Shown: positions 15,536 through 25,974 of the stretch, in pieces
Layout of the letters: every line of letters begins with the position of its first letter
How positions within the stretch are numbered: position 1 is the first letter of the stretch
Origin: Akkermansia muciniphila
Lineage (GTDB): Bacteria; Verrucomicrobiota; Verrucomicrobiia; Limisphaerales; SIAT01
Direction of reading: 5' to 3'
DNA: 48,235 nt
Assembly (NCBI GenBank): GCA_945900775.1
Contig: CAMDJP010000019.1
Span: forward strand, 1 to 48,235
The notes under the pieces: model-generated
Database searches by the model: none
The model's input: only the letters and a program-made list of their open reading frames with translations
What the model was told of the DNA's origin: nothing
Translations under genes and position numbers: made by a program

Positions 15536-16384
15536 GTGGTCACGAATGAATTCGCCGACGCTGCCCTCGTCCTCGTGGGGCATGGCTCGACCCTTAACGC
15601 GGAGTCCGCGGCGCCTACCTACCAGCACGCGGACGAGCTTCGTCGTCGGGGCCTCTTCGCGCAGGTGGTCGAGTCCTTCTGGAAGCAAGAGCCTTACTTT
15701 GCCGGCGTGCTGCGCGGCGTCTTCGCTCCGCGCGTCTTCGTAGTGCCGCTCTTCATCAGCGAAGGCTACTTCACGGAGGAGGTTATCCCGCGCGAGTTCG
15801 GCTTCTGTGAGAAGAATGAGAAGGTGTCCAATCGCATTCAGCAGCGCGGTGCGCAGGAGCTCCGCTACTGCGGTCCCGTCGGCACGCATGATTCGATCAC
15901 CGAGGTGCTGCTTGCCCGCGCGCGCGAGGTGATCGAGAAACATTCTTTCCCGAACGCGCCGAAGTCGGCTGAGACCGCCCTTTTCATCGCAGGCCACGGT
16001 ACCAGCCTCAACGATCGTTCGCGCGAGGCGATCGAGCGGCAGGTCGCTCTCATCCGCGCTCAGAACATATACGCCGAGGTCCACGCCGTCTTCATGGAGG
16101 AAGAGCCGCGGGTCGCCGACTGCTGGCGAATCGCGCAGACGGAGAATCTCGTCATGGTCCCTTTCTTCATCAGCGACGGATTGCACAGCTACGAGGACAT
16201 CCCGATGATGCTCGGCGAACCGGAAGCCGGCGTGCGTGAGCGCCTCGCGGCTCGCCAGCCGACGTGGCGTAACCCAACCGAGCGCCACGGCAAGCGCCTC
16301 TGGTATTCCGCTAGTATCGGCAACGAACCCCACATCGCCGACGTGATTCTCGAGCGTGTGCGCGAGGCGTCGGCCCGCGCCTGA
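15536..16384 (+). CDS. Two-lobed CbiX/sirohydrochlorin-chelatase-like protein
   Basis: From GTG 15536 the product is 282 residues, beginning just before the conserved ALVLVGHGS strand. The frame also opens at TTG 15455, but those 27 residues look unconserved. Two homologous halves are visible: VGHGS (His16) with VVPLFISEGYF, and AGHGTSLN with MVPFFISDGLHSYEDIP. This matches the duplicated CbiX-type chelatase fold in which the histidines bind metal and tetrapyrrole. No cobalamin or siroheme genes lie nearby; the neighbours are tyrA, aroA and cmk, so the physiological role is uncertain. Confidence 0.8.
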   Translation: MVTNEFADAALVLVGHGSTLNAESAAPTYQHADELRRRGLFAQVVESFWKQEPYFAGVLRGVFAPRVFVVPLFISEGYFTEEVIPREFGFCEKNEKVSNRIQQRGAQELRYCGPVGTHDSITEVLLARAREVIEKHSFPNAPKSAETALFIAGHGTSLNDRSREAIERQVALIRAQNIYAEVHAVFMEEEPRVADCWRIAQTENLVMVPFFISDGLHSYEDIPMMLGEPEAGVRERLAARQPTWRNPTERHGKRLWYSASIGNEPHIADVILERVREASARA

Positions 16385-16432
16385 GTTTCCTCGCCTCTTG
16401 CTCCTCGCCCTTTGGCTGCTTACAGTCTGCTC

Positions 16433-17317
16433 GTGCACTTTGAGAAAATTACATTGGTTGGCGTCGGCCTGCTCGGCGGCTCGCTCGGCTTAGCGGTGCG
16501 CGAGCGGAAGCTTGCGACGCGGGTGGAAGGCTACGCCCGCCGCACTGCGAGCATCGCTGACTGTGAGAAACTCGGTCTCGTAGACCGTGCCACAGACGAC
16601 CTCGCGTCCGCCGTCACGGGTGCGGATCTCGTCATCCTTTGCACGCCGCTTGGGCAGATGCGCCGGCTGACCGAGCAGCTTTTGCCCGCCCTGAAGAAGG
16701 GCGCTATCGTCACTGACGTCGGCAGCGTGAAGGTCTCCGTTGTCAGCGAACTAGAGCCGCTCGTCGCCTCCGTCGGCGCGCACTTTGTCGGTAGCCATCC
16801 AATGACCGGTGCAGAGAAGGTCGGCCCCGACGCTGCGCGCGCAGACCTTTTCGAGCACGCCGTTTGCGTCGTTACGCCGACGACAAAGTCCGCAGCCGAA
16901 GCCGTCCGTCGCGTGGAAGCATTCTGGAAGGGACTCGGCGGACGCCCAATGCGGCTCACGCCTGAGGCGCACGACGATCTCGTTGCCCGCTCCAGCCATC
17001 TACCGCATGTCGTCGCGGCCGAGTTGGCGAACTACGTCCTCAGTCCTGTCCACCCGAAGGAGCAGGCGGAACTCTGCGCCGGTGGCTTTCGCGACAGCAC
17101 GCGCATCGCCTCCAGCTCGCCCGAGATGTGGCGCGACATCGCGCTCGCCAACCGCGGCAACCTCGCTCGCGTACTCGGCGTGTTCATCGAGGACCTGCAG
17201 GAGTTTCAGCACGCACTCGAGAGCGGTGACGCGAAGGGGTTGGAGGAATTCTTCGTGAAGGCCAAGGAGCGTCGCGATGGCTGGCGTGCCTCGAACTCGC
17301 CGATGTCCGCCGAGTGA
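16433..17317 (+). CDS. tyrA: Prephenate/arogenate dehydrogenase
   Basis: From GTG 16433 (MHFEKITLVG) the product is 294 residues. It has an N-terminal Rossmann motif GVGLLGGSLG (residues 10-19), LVILCTPLGQM, the substrate-site motif GSHPMTGAEK, and a helical C-terminal dimerisation domain with FRDSTRIASSSPEMW. This is the NAD(P)-dependent oxidative decarboxylation step of tyrosine synthesis. A TTG at 16412 would add seven residues before the conserved strand. The stop lies 3 bases before aroA, so the two are probably one operon in the shikimate/aromatic pathway. Confidence 0.9.
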   Translation: MHFEKITLVGVGLLGGSLGLAVRERKLATRVEGYARRTASIADCEKLGLVDRATDDLASAVTGADLVILCTPLGQMRRLTEQLLPALKKGAIVTDVGSVKVSVVSELEPLVASVGAHFVGSHPMTGAEKVGPDAARADLFEHAVCVVTPTTKSAAEAVRRVEAFWKGLGGRPMRLTPEAHDDLVARSSHLPHVVAAELANYVLSPVHPKEQAELCAGGFRDSTRIASSSPEMWRDIALANRGNLARVLGVFIEDLQEFQHALESGDAKGLEEFFVKAKERRDGWRASNSPMSAE

Positions 17318-17320
17318 GCT

Positions 17321-18778
17321 ATGCCGCTACCCGACCTCATCGAGACCGTCCCGCTCGTGCGACCGGTGCGTGCCGAGATTACCGTGCCCGGTTCGAAGAG
17401 CATCACCAATCGCGCATTGATTCTTGCCGCACTAGCCGATGGCGAGACGGTGCTGCGTGGCGCGCTCTGGAGCGAAGACACGCAAGTGATGACCGAGTGC
17501 CTGCGTGAACTTGGTTTCCTCGTGAACGTGGCGGACGACTTGCACGAGCCGTGCAATCGAATCCTCACCGTGTCCGGCCGTGGCGGAAAGATTCCGCGTG
17601 GTGGCACTGCGAAACAGCCGCTGGAATTATTTGTCGGCAACGCCGGCACAGCCGCGCGTTTTCTCGCAGCGTTCCTCTGTCTCGGCTCGGGTGTTTATCG
17701 TTTGCACGGCGTGCCGCGAATGCACGAGCGCCCGCAGGCCGCGCTCTTCGCTGCGTTGCGCCAGCTTGGCTACCGCATTGATTCGTTGAACGACAAATTG
17801 CCAGCCGTCATTCACGGCACGGGATCGCACACCAGTTCCTGTCGTGTGAGTGTGGCGGAAAGTTCTCAGTTCGCCTCGGCCCTGTTGCTGGCGGCGAACG
17901 TCGGCGGATGGACCGTGCAAGTGGAGGGCGCGAACGAGGACGAGCTGTCGTATGTGGAGATGACGCGCGCGTTGGTGAAGGTGTTTCCGTCGAACGGCGG
18001 CGAGTTTCAGATCGAGCCGGACGCGTCGAGCGGGAGTTATTTTTGGGCGGCGGGTTTGGTGTCGTCGCTCGTGCCACATTGTCTTGATGGGCGCTTCGCC
18101 ATAGGTCTCGGCACGGGCACCACAGTCACAGTTGCGGATTGGCCGGATGCAGCTTGGCAGATTGACGCACGGTTCCCGGAACACATCCCACTATTGGCAG
18201 CCCACCATTCGCAGACCTCGGACGAGATGATCGCAGCGGTGAAGGAGGCTGCAGAACTGTATGGTAAGGGCTGGCGCGAACGAGTGGAGCGGGAGCAGCA
18301 CGAATGGCAGGAGCAGCACTACGCTCAGAACGGTGTTAAATCGATTTCACGGATTGGCGACCTAGGTGACAGCATCATGACCGCGATTGTCACTGCTTCA
18401 CTAGGGAGTGAACGTATCCGCTTCACCGACCTCGGCCGGCTCCGCGTGCAGGAGTGCGAGCGCGTCGTTGCGTTGCGGACGGAGTTGACCAAGTGCGGTG
18501 CGAAGGTCATCGAGGAGGGCGACACGCTGACGGTTTTTCCCTCGCAGCTCCACGGCGCCGAGATCGAGACCTACAATGACCATCGGATGGCGATGTGCTT
18601 CGCGGTCCTCGGTTTGAAAGTGCCCGGCATCAAAATCAAGAATCCCAACTGTGTGAAGAAGACGTTTCCGAACTTTTTCCAGAAGCTCGCTGCGGCTGCG
18701 CCGTGCGGACTTGGCGCGACAATTCTCGACGCGTGCACGCGCCAGCCACTTTGTGGTGCGGCGCTTTTCGCCGATTGA
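17321..18778 (+). CDS. aroA: 3-phosphoshikimate 1-carboxyvinyltransferase (EPSP synthase) with an internal insertion
   Basis: The protein has 485 residues against about 430 for the family. Conserved blocks are PGSKSITNRA (K26), GNAGTAARF, RMHERP, SSQFASALL, EPDASSGSYF, a catalytic Asp in DLGDSIMTA (D350), NDHRMAM and NCVKKTFPNF. It transfers the enolpyruvyl group of PEP to shikimate-3-phosphate. Between WPDAAWQ (near 280) and SRIGDLGD (near 343) there is an extra stretch of about 60 residues, rich in charged helix (for example WRERVEREQHEWQEQHY), which E. coli AroA lacks. All catalytic blocks flank it intact, so the enzyme is probably active. Confidence 0.92.
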   Translation: MPLPDLIETVPLVRPVRAEITVPGSKSITNRALILAALADGETVLRGALWSEDTQVMTECLRELGFLVNVADDLHEPCNRILTVSGRGGKIPRGGTAKQPLELFVGNAGTAARFLAAFLCLGSGVYRLHGVPRMHERPQAALFAALRQLGYRIDSLNDKLPAVIHGTGSHTSSCRVSVAESSQFASALLLAANVGGWTVQVEGANEDELSYVEMTRALVKVFPSNGGEFQIEPDASSGSYFWAAGLVSSLVPHCLDGRFAIGLGTGTTVTVADWPDAAWQIDARFPEHIPLLAAHHSQTSDEMIAAVKEAAELYGKGWRERVEREQHEWQEQHYAQNGVKSISRIGDLGDSIMTAIVTASLGSERIRFTDLGRLRVQECERVVALRTELTKCGAKVIEEGDTLTVFPSQLHGAEIETYNDHRMAMCFAVLGLKVPGIKIKNPNCVKKTFPNFFQKLAAAAPCGLGATILDACTRQPLCGAALFAD

Positions 18779-18799
18779 CTTGAAATCTGAACTTTGAAC

Positions 18800-19444
18800 A
18801 TGCCAATCGTCATCGCCATCGACGGCCCGAGTGCCAGCGGTAAAAGCACCAACGCTCGACTCATCGCCAAAACGCTCGGCTACACCTACGTGGACACCGG
18901 CGCGATGTTTCGCGCCTTCGCGTGGTCCTGTTTGAAGCGCGGGGTGGATGTGCACTCGCCCGCTGCGGTGGTCGCTGCGCTGCGCGATTGGAACGCCACA
19001 CTCGAATGCGTGGACGGCCAGGTGCGATTGCTGGTGGATGGTTATTTTCCAGAGAAGGAAATCCGCACTGCGGAGACAAGCGCCGCCGCTTCGTCCATCG
19101 CCGCCGTGACGGAGGTGCGGGCGTGGATGAAGGAAGCGCAGCGTTCGTGTGTGAAGTTCGGCGATCTCGTGATGGAAGGGCGCGACATCGGCACGCACAT
19201 CTTTCCCGAGACGCCGATCAAGTTTTATCTCGACGCATCCGCGGAGGAACGCAGCCAGCGGCGCGAAGCGGAAGGAGTGAATGACGATCTGGCCGCGCGC
19301 GACAAGCGGGACAGCACTCGCGCCGTGGCGCCGTTGACGGTGGCAGTTGGCGCCATTGTCATCAACAACGCCGGCGAAACGCCGCAGCAGACGAGCGAGC
19401 GAATGTTGGTGGAGATCCGACGTTTGTTGGCGGAACGGAAGTGA
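18800..19444 (+). CDS. cmk: Cytidylate kinase
   Basis: From ATG 18800 this is 214 residues with the P-loop DGPSASGKST (residues 8-17), YVDTGAMFRA and VMEGRDIGTHIFP, all typical of (d)CMP kinase. It phosphorylates CMP/dCMP with ATP in pyrimidine salvage and recycling. A TTG six bases earlier is in frame but less likely. aroA-cmk adjacency is common in bacteria. The gene ends one base before the convergent pyrD stop, so there is no room for a separate terminator. Confidence 0.93.
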   Translation: MPIVIAIDGPSASGKSTNARLIAKTLGYTYVDTGAMFRAFAWSCLKRGVDVHSPAAVVAALRDWNATLECVDGQVRLLVDGYFPEKEIRTAETSAAASSIAAVTEVRAWMKEAQRSCVKFGDLVMEGRDIGTHIFPETPIKFYLDASAEERSQRREAEGVNDDLAARDKRDSTRAVAPLTVAVGAIVINNAGETPQQTSERMLVEIRRLLAERK

Positions 19445-19445
19445 G

Positions 19446-21044
<1,599 letters not shown>

Positions 21045-21455
21045 CGAGAGTTTCTCAGCCGAAGGCGGCGTGAAAACAAAACGGTGGCTTTTCAAGTCTA
21101 GAAGTCAGCCTGTGAATAAGTTCTGAATAAGTGTTAATATATTCTCCTCGTCGCAAGGGCGGCGGGGAAATAAACAAACAGCGCGACAGTGCCGTGGTGT
21201 ATTGAAAGTACCGCACGTGCGTGTCGCCAGCCGCGAAATCGGCGGCTTTGAATATTTGCAACGGCTTGATTTTTAGTTCGTTGTGTTTTTTGAAGTGAGC
21301 ACTGTTTCGGCAGGTGGTTCTGAGAAGGGACTGTCCTGCGGTGATGGTGGGCAGATTGGTGGCCCAATCTGCGCCGGGTCGGAGGTTACGGAAACGTGAC
21401 GACCCCTTAGTGAATAAACTGTCCGTAAAAGCGCTTTCGGGCGCCGTTATTGCAA
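21045..21455. other. Gene-free region before dnaA; candidate chromosomal replication origin
   Basis: This 411-base gap holds TGTGAATAA (21111-21119), a perfect reverse complement of the DnaA-box form TTATNCACA. One-mismatch versions are TCTGAATAA (21122-21130) and AGTGAATAA (21409-21417). An AT-rich patch (GTTAATATATTCT, about 21133-21145) follows the first two. It lies next to dnaA, a frequent oriC location. The rest contains short palindromes such as CGCACGTGCG and no gene. With few boxes, it may instead be dnaA autoregulation. Confidence 0.45.
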
Positions 21456-22823
21456 ATGCAGAATGCGCAAAAAATCTGGGTTCAGGCTCAACAACAGTTG
21501 AGTGCGCTGAGCGCCGAAACGTACAACCTCTGGTTCGCCTCTATCCGGGCGACTGGGCTGGAGCAGAACACGCTGCAGCTCGAGGTGGCTAATGACTTTC
21601 ACGAGGTCTGGTTGAAGGAGAACTACCTCACCCTGTTGCAGGATGCCGTGACTCACGCCAGTGGTCGACGGCTGCAGGTGAAATTCAAGACCGCCAGCGG
21701 TCGTGTAGAGCTTCCTGCGCCCATCACCACCAAGACCGCGCGCGTGGCGGCGGCGGCGGCGGCTTCTGCGGTAGAGAAGCCCGTGACCACCGGCAACGGC
21801 GATTTCCATTTCAATCCGAAGTACACTTTCGACACCTTCGTCGTCGGCAACAACAACAACTTCGCCCATGCCGCCGCGCTCGCCGTGGCGCAGTCGCCGG
21901 GCAAGTCGTACAACCCGCTCTTCTTCTACGGCGGCACTGGGCTCGGTAAGACGCACTTGCTGCATGCTATCGGCCAGCAAGTCGTCGGTCACCGCAAGGG
22001 CGCGCGTGTCTCCTACGTCTCCTCCGAGAAATTCACCAACGAATACATCGCGGCCATCCAGGACAATAGCCTCGTCAAGTTCCGTAAGAAGTATCGGCAG
22101 ACGGACGTGCTGCTGATCGACGACATCCAGTTCCTCGCTGGCAAGGAGCGCATTCAGGAGGAGTTTTTCCACACGTTCAACACCCTGCACGAGTCGCACA
22201 AGCAGATCGTCCTTACCTGCGACCGGCCGGTAGGCGAACTCCAGGGACTCGAGCAGCGTCTCGTGAATCGTTTTGAGTGGGGACTCACGACCGATCTTCA
22301 GCCGCCCGATGTCGAGACGCGCACCGCTATTCTCCAGAAGAAGGTCAAGGATATGGGGGTGAACCTTTCGGATGAGATTGTCAATTTCCTTGCCAGCCGG
22401 ATCCGCACCAACGTCCGTCGGCTCGAAGGCGCGCTCATCCGCGTCGCCTCCTTCGCCCAGCTCACCGGCAAGACGCTCACGCAAGAGACCGTCGAGAGCC
22501 TGCTGCGCGAGGTGCTGCAGGAAGAAGGCCGCACCACCATCAGCATGGAGGTCATCCAAAAGCGCGTGGCCGAGTACTTCGATATCCGTCTGGCCGATAT
22601 GAGCAGCAAGCGCCGTCCTGAGAACATCGCCTTTCCGCGTCAGGTCGCGATGTATCTTGCCCGCCAGCTTACGGAGAGCTCGCTCAGCGCCATCGGAGAA
22701 TCCTTCGGCGGCCGTGACCACGGCACCGTGCTCCACGCCTGCCGTCTCGTGAAGAACCGGATGGAAGTCGACGCCAACGTCCGCCAGAAGGTCCAATATC
22801 TCGAGAAGCAACTCACGCGCTGA
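21456..22823 (+). CDS. dnaA: Chromosomal replication initiator DnaA
   Basis: From ATG 21456 (TTG 21450 is also possible) this is 455 residues. Domain I is N-terminal (AQKIWVQAQQQLSALS...YNLWFASI). An alanine-rich linker is encoded by a GCG repeat near residue 98-104. The AAA+ domain has Walker A GGTGLGKTH (residues 159-167) and Walker B IDDIQF (221-226). The C-terminal domain IV carries SSKRRPENIAFPRQVAMYLA and the DnaA signature GGRDHGTVLHACRLV that contacts DnaA boxes. It initiates replication and often represses its own gene. No dnaN or recF follows, which differs from the classical dnaA-dnaN order. Confidence 0.97.
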   Translation: MQNAQKIWVQAQQQLSALSAETYNLWFASIRATGLEQNTLQLEVANDFHEVWLKENYLTLLQDAVTHASGRRLQVKFKTASGRVELPAPITTKTARVAAAAAASAVEKPVTTGNGDFHFNPKYTFDTFVVGNNNNFAHAAALAVAQSPGKSYNPLFFYGGTGLGKTHLLHAIGQQVVGHRKGARVSYVSSEKFTNEYIAAIQDNSLVKFRKKYRQTDVLLIDDIQFLAGKERIQEEFFHTFNTLHESHKQIVLTCDRPVGELQGLEQRLVNRFEWGLTTDLQPPDVETRTAILQKKVKDMGVNLSDEIVNFLASRIRTNVRRLEGALIRVASFAQLTGKTLTQETVESLLREVLQEEGRTTISMEVIQKRVAEYFDIRLADMSSKRRPENIAFPRQVAMYLARQLTESSLSAIGESFGGRDHGTVLHACRLVKNRMEVDANVRQKVQYLEKQLTR

Positions 22824-22868
22824 CGTGCCGCAGCCGGAGGCTTGGACCTCCAAGTTGGAGTTTCTACG

Positions 22869-23858
22869 ATGCCGGTGATTCAAGTCAGCGGCCTCACCAA
22901 GGCCTTTCGCACCTACAAGAAGCAGCCCGGCTTCCTCGGTGCCGTGCGTGGCCTTGTCAGCCGTCGGTACGACACCACTCTTGCCGTGCGAGACGTTTCC
23001 TTTTCCGTCGAGGAGGGCGAATTCGTTGGGTTCCTCGGACCGAACGGCGCGGGGAAAACCACCACGCTCAAGATGCTTTCGGGCCTGCTCCATCCCACGG
23101 GTGGCACGGCGGGTGTGCTCGGCTACACGCCATGGGAACGCAAGGACGGCTATCGCCGGCAGTTCGCTCTGCTGCTCGGCCAGAAGAACCAGCTTTGGTG
23201 GGACCTCCCTGCGCGCGAGTCGCTCGAGCTCAACGCCCGCATCTACGGCATCGCCCAGCCGCAGTTCGAACGGACGGTGGCCGAACTCAGCGAACTGCTC
23301 ACCGTGCGCGAGAAGCTGGACGTGATGGTGCGCGAGCTTTCCCTCGGCGAACGGATGAAGCTTGAGTTGATTGCGGCGCTGTTGCACCAGCCGAAAGTAC
23401 TTTTCCTCGACGAGCCGACCATCGGTCTCGATGTCGTCTCGCAGAAGGTCGTCCGCGAATTTCTTCGCAGCCACAACGCCACGCGCAAGACCACGATTCT
23501 CCTCACCAGCCATTACATGGCCGACATTCAAGAACTCTGCCAGCGCGTCATCATCATCGACCGCGGCACGATCTTCTTCGACGGCCGGCTCAGCGAGGTA
23601 ATCGATCGGTTCGCTGATTTCAAGCTCATCACGATCCGCCTTGCACCGGCCACGTCGGCAGCTGCGCGTGCTGATTTCAAAAAGCTCGCCGACTATGGCG
23701 AGGTTGTGGAGCAGACCGCCGTCACCGTGAAGTTGAAGGTGAAGCGCGACCGTGTGATTCCTGTCTGCAAAGCGCTGCTGGACGAACTGCCAGTGAACGA
23801 CATCGACATCGAGGAAGTGCCCATCGAAGAAATCATTCGCCAGATCTTCGCGCGCTGA
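22869..23858 (+). CDS. ABC transporter ATP-binding protein (ABC-2 type) without an adjacent permease
   Basis: From ATG 22869 this is 329 residues: Walker A GPNGAGKTT (57-65), the Q-loop region LLGQKNQLWWDLP, signature LSLGERMK (157-164), Walker B VLFLDEP (177-183) and a switch histidine in LTSHYMAD. The C-terminal extension of about 90 residues and the LSLGER-type signature resemble ATPases of ABC-2 exporters and multidrug systems. These normally have one or two ABC-2 permease genes downstream. The next gene is a CDF exporter, so the membrane partner must be elsewhere. Confidence 0.88.
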   Translation: MPVIQVSGLTKAFRTYKKQPGFLGAVRGLVSRRYDTTLAVRDVSFSVEEGEFVGFLGPNGAGKTTTLKMLSGLLHPTGGTAGVLGYTPWERKDGYRRQFALLLGQKNQLWWDLPARESLELNARIYGIAQPQFERTVAELSELLTVREKLDVMVRELSLGERMKLELIAALLHQPKVLFLDEPTIGLDVVSQKVVREFLRSHNATRKTTILLTSHYMADIQELCQRVIIIDRGTIFFDGRLSEVIDRFADFKLITIRLAPATSAAARADFKKLADYGEVVEQTAVTVKLKVKRDRVIPVCKALLDELPVNDIDIEEVPIEEIIRQIFAR

Positions 23859-23907
23859 ATGCCCGTTTTCTGCTGCACCACTAGCCGGCGGCTGGTAGAA
23901 TTGCCAT

Positions 23908-24831
23908 ATGGAACAGGTCGCACGGACTGAGACTGATCAGGCCGCTTTGCGCTGGGCGATGCGTCTTTCGCTCGCCGCGGGCGTGGTGATGTTGCTCCTC
24001 AAGGGTAGTGCCTATTACATCACCGGTTCCTCGGCCATTCTCAGCGACGCCGCCGAGTCTGTCGTCCATCTCATCGCCGTCGGTTTCGCGGCCTACAGCC
24101 TTCGCCTGAGCCAGAAGCCCGCCGACGAGGACCATCTTTACGGGCACGCGAAGATTGGCTTTTTCTCCGCCGGATTCGAAGGGGCGATGATTGTCATCGC
24201 CGCGCTCTACATCATCTACACCGCCATCAGTAAATGGCTCGGCGGTCTGGAACTGAACCATCTCGGCCTCGGCACCGCGTTGACGGCCTTCGCAGCGCTC
24301 CTCAACGGCGCGCTCGGCTGGTATCTCATCCGCACCGGGCGCCGTCGGCACTCAATTATCATCGAGGCCAACGGCCACCATGTACTCACCGATTGCTGGA
24401 CGAGCCTCGGTGTGATCATCGGCCTCACGCTCGCGTTGCTGACCGGCTGGCTTGCGTGGGATCCGATTTTTGCTCTGCTCGCCGCCGCGAACATCCTTGT
24501 CTCCGGCGTGCGGTTGATGCGTACGAGCTTCCGTGGTCTGATGGACACAGCGGATCCCGAGACGCACCGGCAGTTGCTGGGGATTCTTGACCGCGAATCC
24601 GCTCGCCACACCATTCGTCATCATCGACTGCGCCATCGCAATGTCGGCGACGCGCATTGGGTGGAGGTGCATCTGCTCTTCCCGCGCGACATGCGCATTC
24701 AGGACGCGCATCGCATCGCCACCAAGGTCGAGCAGGCGATTGAGGATTCGCTGCAGCCGCGCGCGTATGTCACGTCCCATCTCGAGTGCATCGAGGATCA
24801 CGACGAAGCGCACGCACGCCATCCGCACTGA
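23908..24831 (+). CDS. Cation diffusion facilitator family metal exporter
   Basis: This 307-residue protein has about six hydrophobic segments, the CDF motif SSAILSDAAES in the second membrane segment, DEDHLYGHAKIGFFSAGFEG between segments, and the metal-site HHVLTDCWTS (HxxxD) in the fifth. A cytoplasmic ferredoxin-like domain follows (GDAHWVEVHLLFP, VTSHLECIEDHDE) with a histidine-rich tail. CDF proteins export Zn, Mn, Fe or Co in exchange for protons; the metal cannot be assigned by eye. ATG 23908 is the first start in frame. There is no obvious operon partner. Confidence 0.9.
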   Translation: MEQVARTETDQAALRWAMRLSLAAGVVMLLLKGSAYYITGSSAILSDAAESVVHLIAVGFAAYSLRLSQKPADEDHLYGHAKIGFFSAGFEGAMIVIAALYIIYTAISKWLGGLELNHLGLGTALTAFAALLNGALGWYLIRTGRRRHSIIIEANGHHVLTDCWTSLGVIIGLTLALLTGWLAWDPIFALLAAANILVSGVRLMRTSFRGLMDTADPETHRQLLGILDRESARHTIRHHRLRHRNVGDAHWVEVHLLFPRDMRIQDAHRIATKVEQAIEDSLQPRAYVTSHLECIEDHDEAHARHPH

Positions 24832-24873
24832 AAGTTTGCTTGTGCACTTCTGCTGGAATGATGAAATGACACC

Positions 24874-25974
24874 GTGAATCCGCTTTCGCTCCATGAATTC
24901 CACCAAGCTTTGAACGCCATGTTCACCGAGGTGAACGGGGCAGAAGCCATCCTCCACTACGGCGACTGGCGGGCGGAGCATTCCGCGCTGCGCACTTCGG
25001 CCGTCGTGCTCGATCTTTCGTCCCGCAGCCGTCTCTGCCTTCTTGGTGCCGACCGCGCCAAGTTCTTGCACGGGCAGGTAACCAACGACGTGAACGCCCT
25101 CCAGAACGGCCACGGCTGTTACGCCGCGCTTGTAACTGCAAAGGGCCGGATGCAGAGCGACCTGCGGATTTGGAATCTCGCCGAGGAACTGCTGCTCGAC
25201 TTCGAACCGGGTCTCACCGCCGCCGTCACTGCGCGGTTGGAGAAGTACATCGTTTCCGACGACGTGCAGGTGATTGATGTCTCGCCACACTACGGCCTAC
25301 TCAGCGTGCAAGGTCCGAAGGCTGCCGAGGTCGTTGCCCAGCTTGGGCTTGGTGGTGAATTACCAGTGCAAGAACTTCGCTTCGCCAGCGCGAACAACGC
25401 AGCACTCGGCCAGCTTTATTTGATGAACCAATCGCGTGCGGGCACGACAGGGTTTGATGTGTTCGTGCCCATCGCTTCACTTGCTGTAGTGGCAGGCAAG
25501 CTGATTGCCGCCGCGAAATCGTTTGGCGGGCGCGCCTCCGGTTGGCAGGCGCTGGAGGTCGCGCGCATTGAATCGGGCATTCCGCGTTTCGCGGTGGATA
25601 TGGATGAGACCACGCTACCGCCCGAGGCCGGCATCGAGGCGCGCGCGATGAGCTATCGCAAAGGCTGCTACATCGGGCAGGAAGTGTTGAACCGGCTGCA
25701 CACGATGGGCCACGTGAACCGCGAGTTGCGCGGACTGCGCTTGGCCGCCGATTTGTCTGACGTGCCGTCGCGCGGCGATAAGCTCTTCAAGGACGGCAAG
25801 GAGGTCGGACACGTCACCAGCGCGGTGTTTTCGCCGGCGTTGTCGGCGAACATCGCCCTCGGTTATGTGCGGCGCGAATGGCTCGCGGTGGGGACGGAGC
25901 TGACGTTGGAAACGAAAAACGGCAGCTCGCGCGCGGTCGTCGCAGAGCTGCCGTTCGTGAAAGCGGCGGTTTAG
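24874..25974 (+). CDS. ygfZ: YgfZ/GcvT-like folate-binding protein
   Basis: GTG 24874 gives 366 residues with a GcvT-like aminomethyltransferase fold and the diagnostic YgfZ motif KGCYIGQE (residues 263-270), plus [10 protein letters not shown] near 64-73. YgfZ (eukaryotic IBA57) assists maturation of a subset of Fe-S enzymes, using folate and the motif cysteine. The glycine-cleavage T protein lacks this motif, and no gcvH or gcvP genes are near, so I prefer YgfZ. The stop overlaps the convergent immunophilin gene by 4 bases. Confidence 0.88.
   Translation: MNPLSLHEFHQALNAMFTEVNGAEAILHYGDWRAEHSALRTSAVVLDLSSRSRLCLLGADRAKFLHGQVTNDVNALQNGHGCYAALVTAKGRMQSDLRIWNLAEELLLDFEPGLTAAVTARLEKYIVSDDVQVIDVSPHYGLLSVQGPKAAEVVAQLGLGGELPVQELRFASANNAALGQLYLMNQSRAGTTGFDVFVPIASLAVVAGKLIAAAKSFGGRASGWQALEVARIESGIPRFAVDMDETTLPPEAGIEARAMSYRKGCYIGQEVLNRLHTMGHVNRELRGLRLAADLSDVPSRGDKLFKDGKEVGHVTSAVFSPALSANIALGYVRREWLAVGTELTLETKNGSSRAVVAELPFVKAAV

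Noticed and set aside
21447-23531. 694-residue open frame on the minus strand opposite dnaA and the ABC ATPase
   Set aside because: It is fully antisense to two genes with unmistakable motifs. High-GC coding DNA commonly leaves the opposite frame open, and its translation shows no domain.
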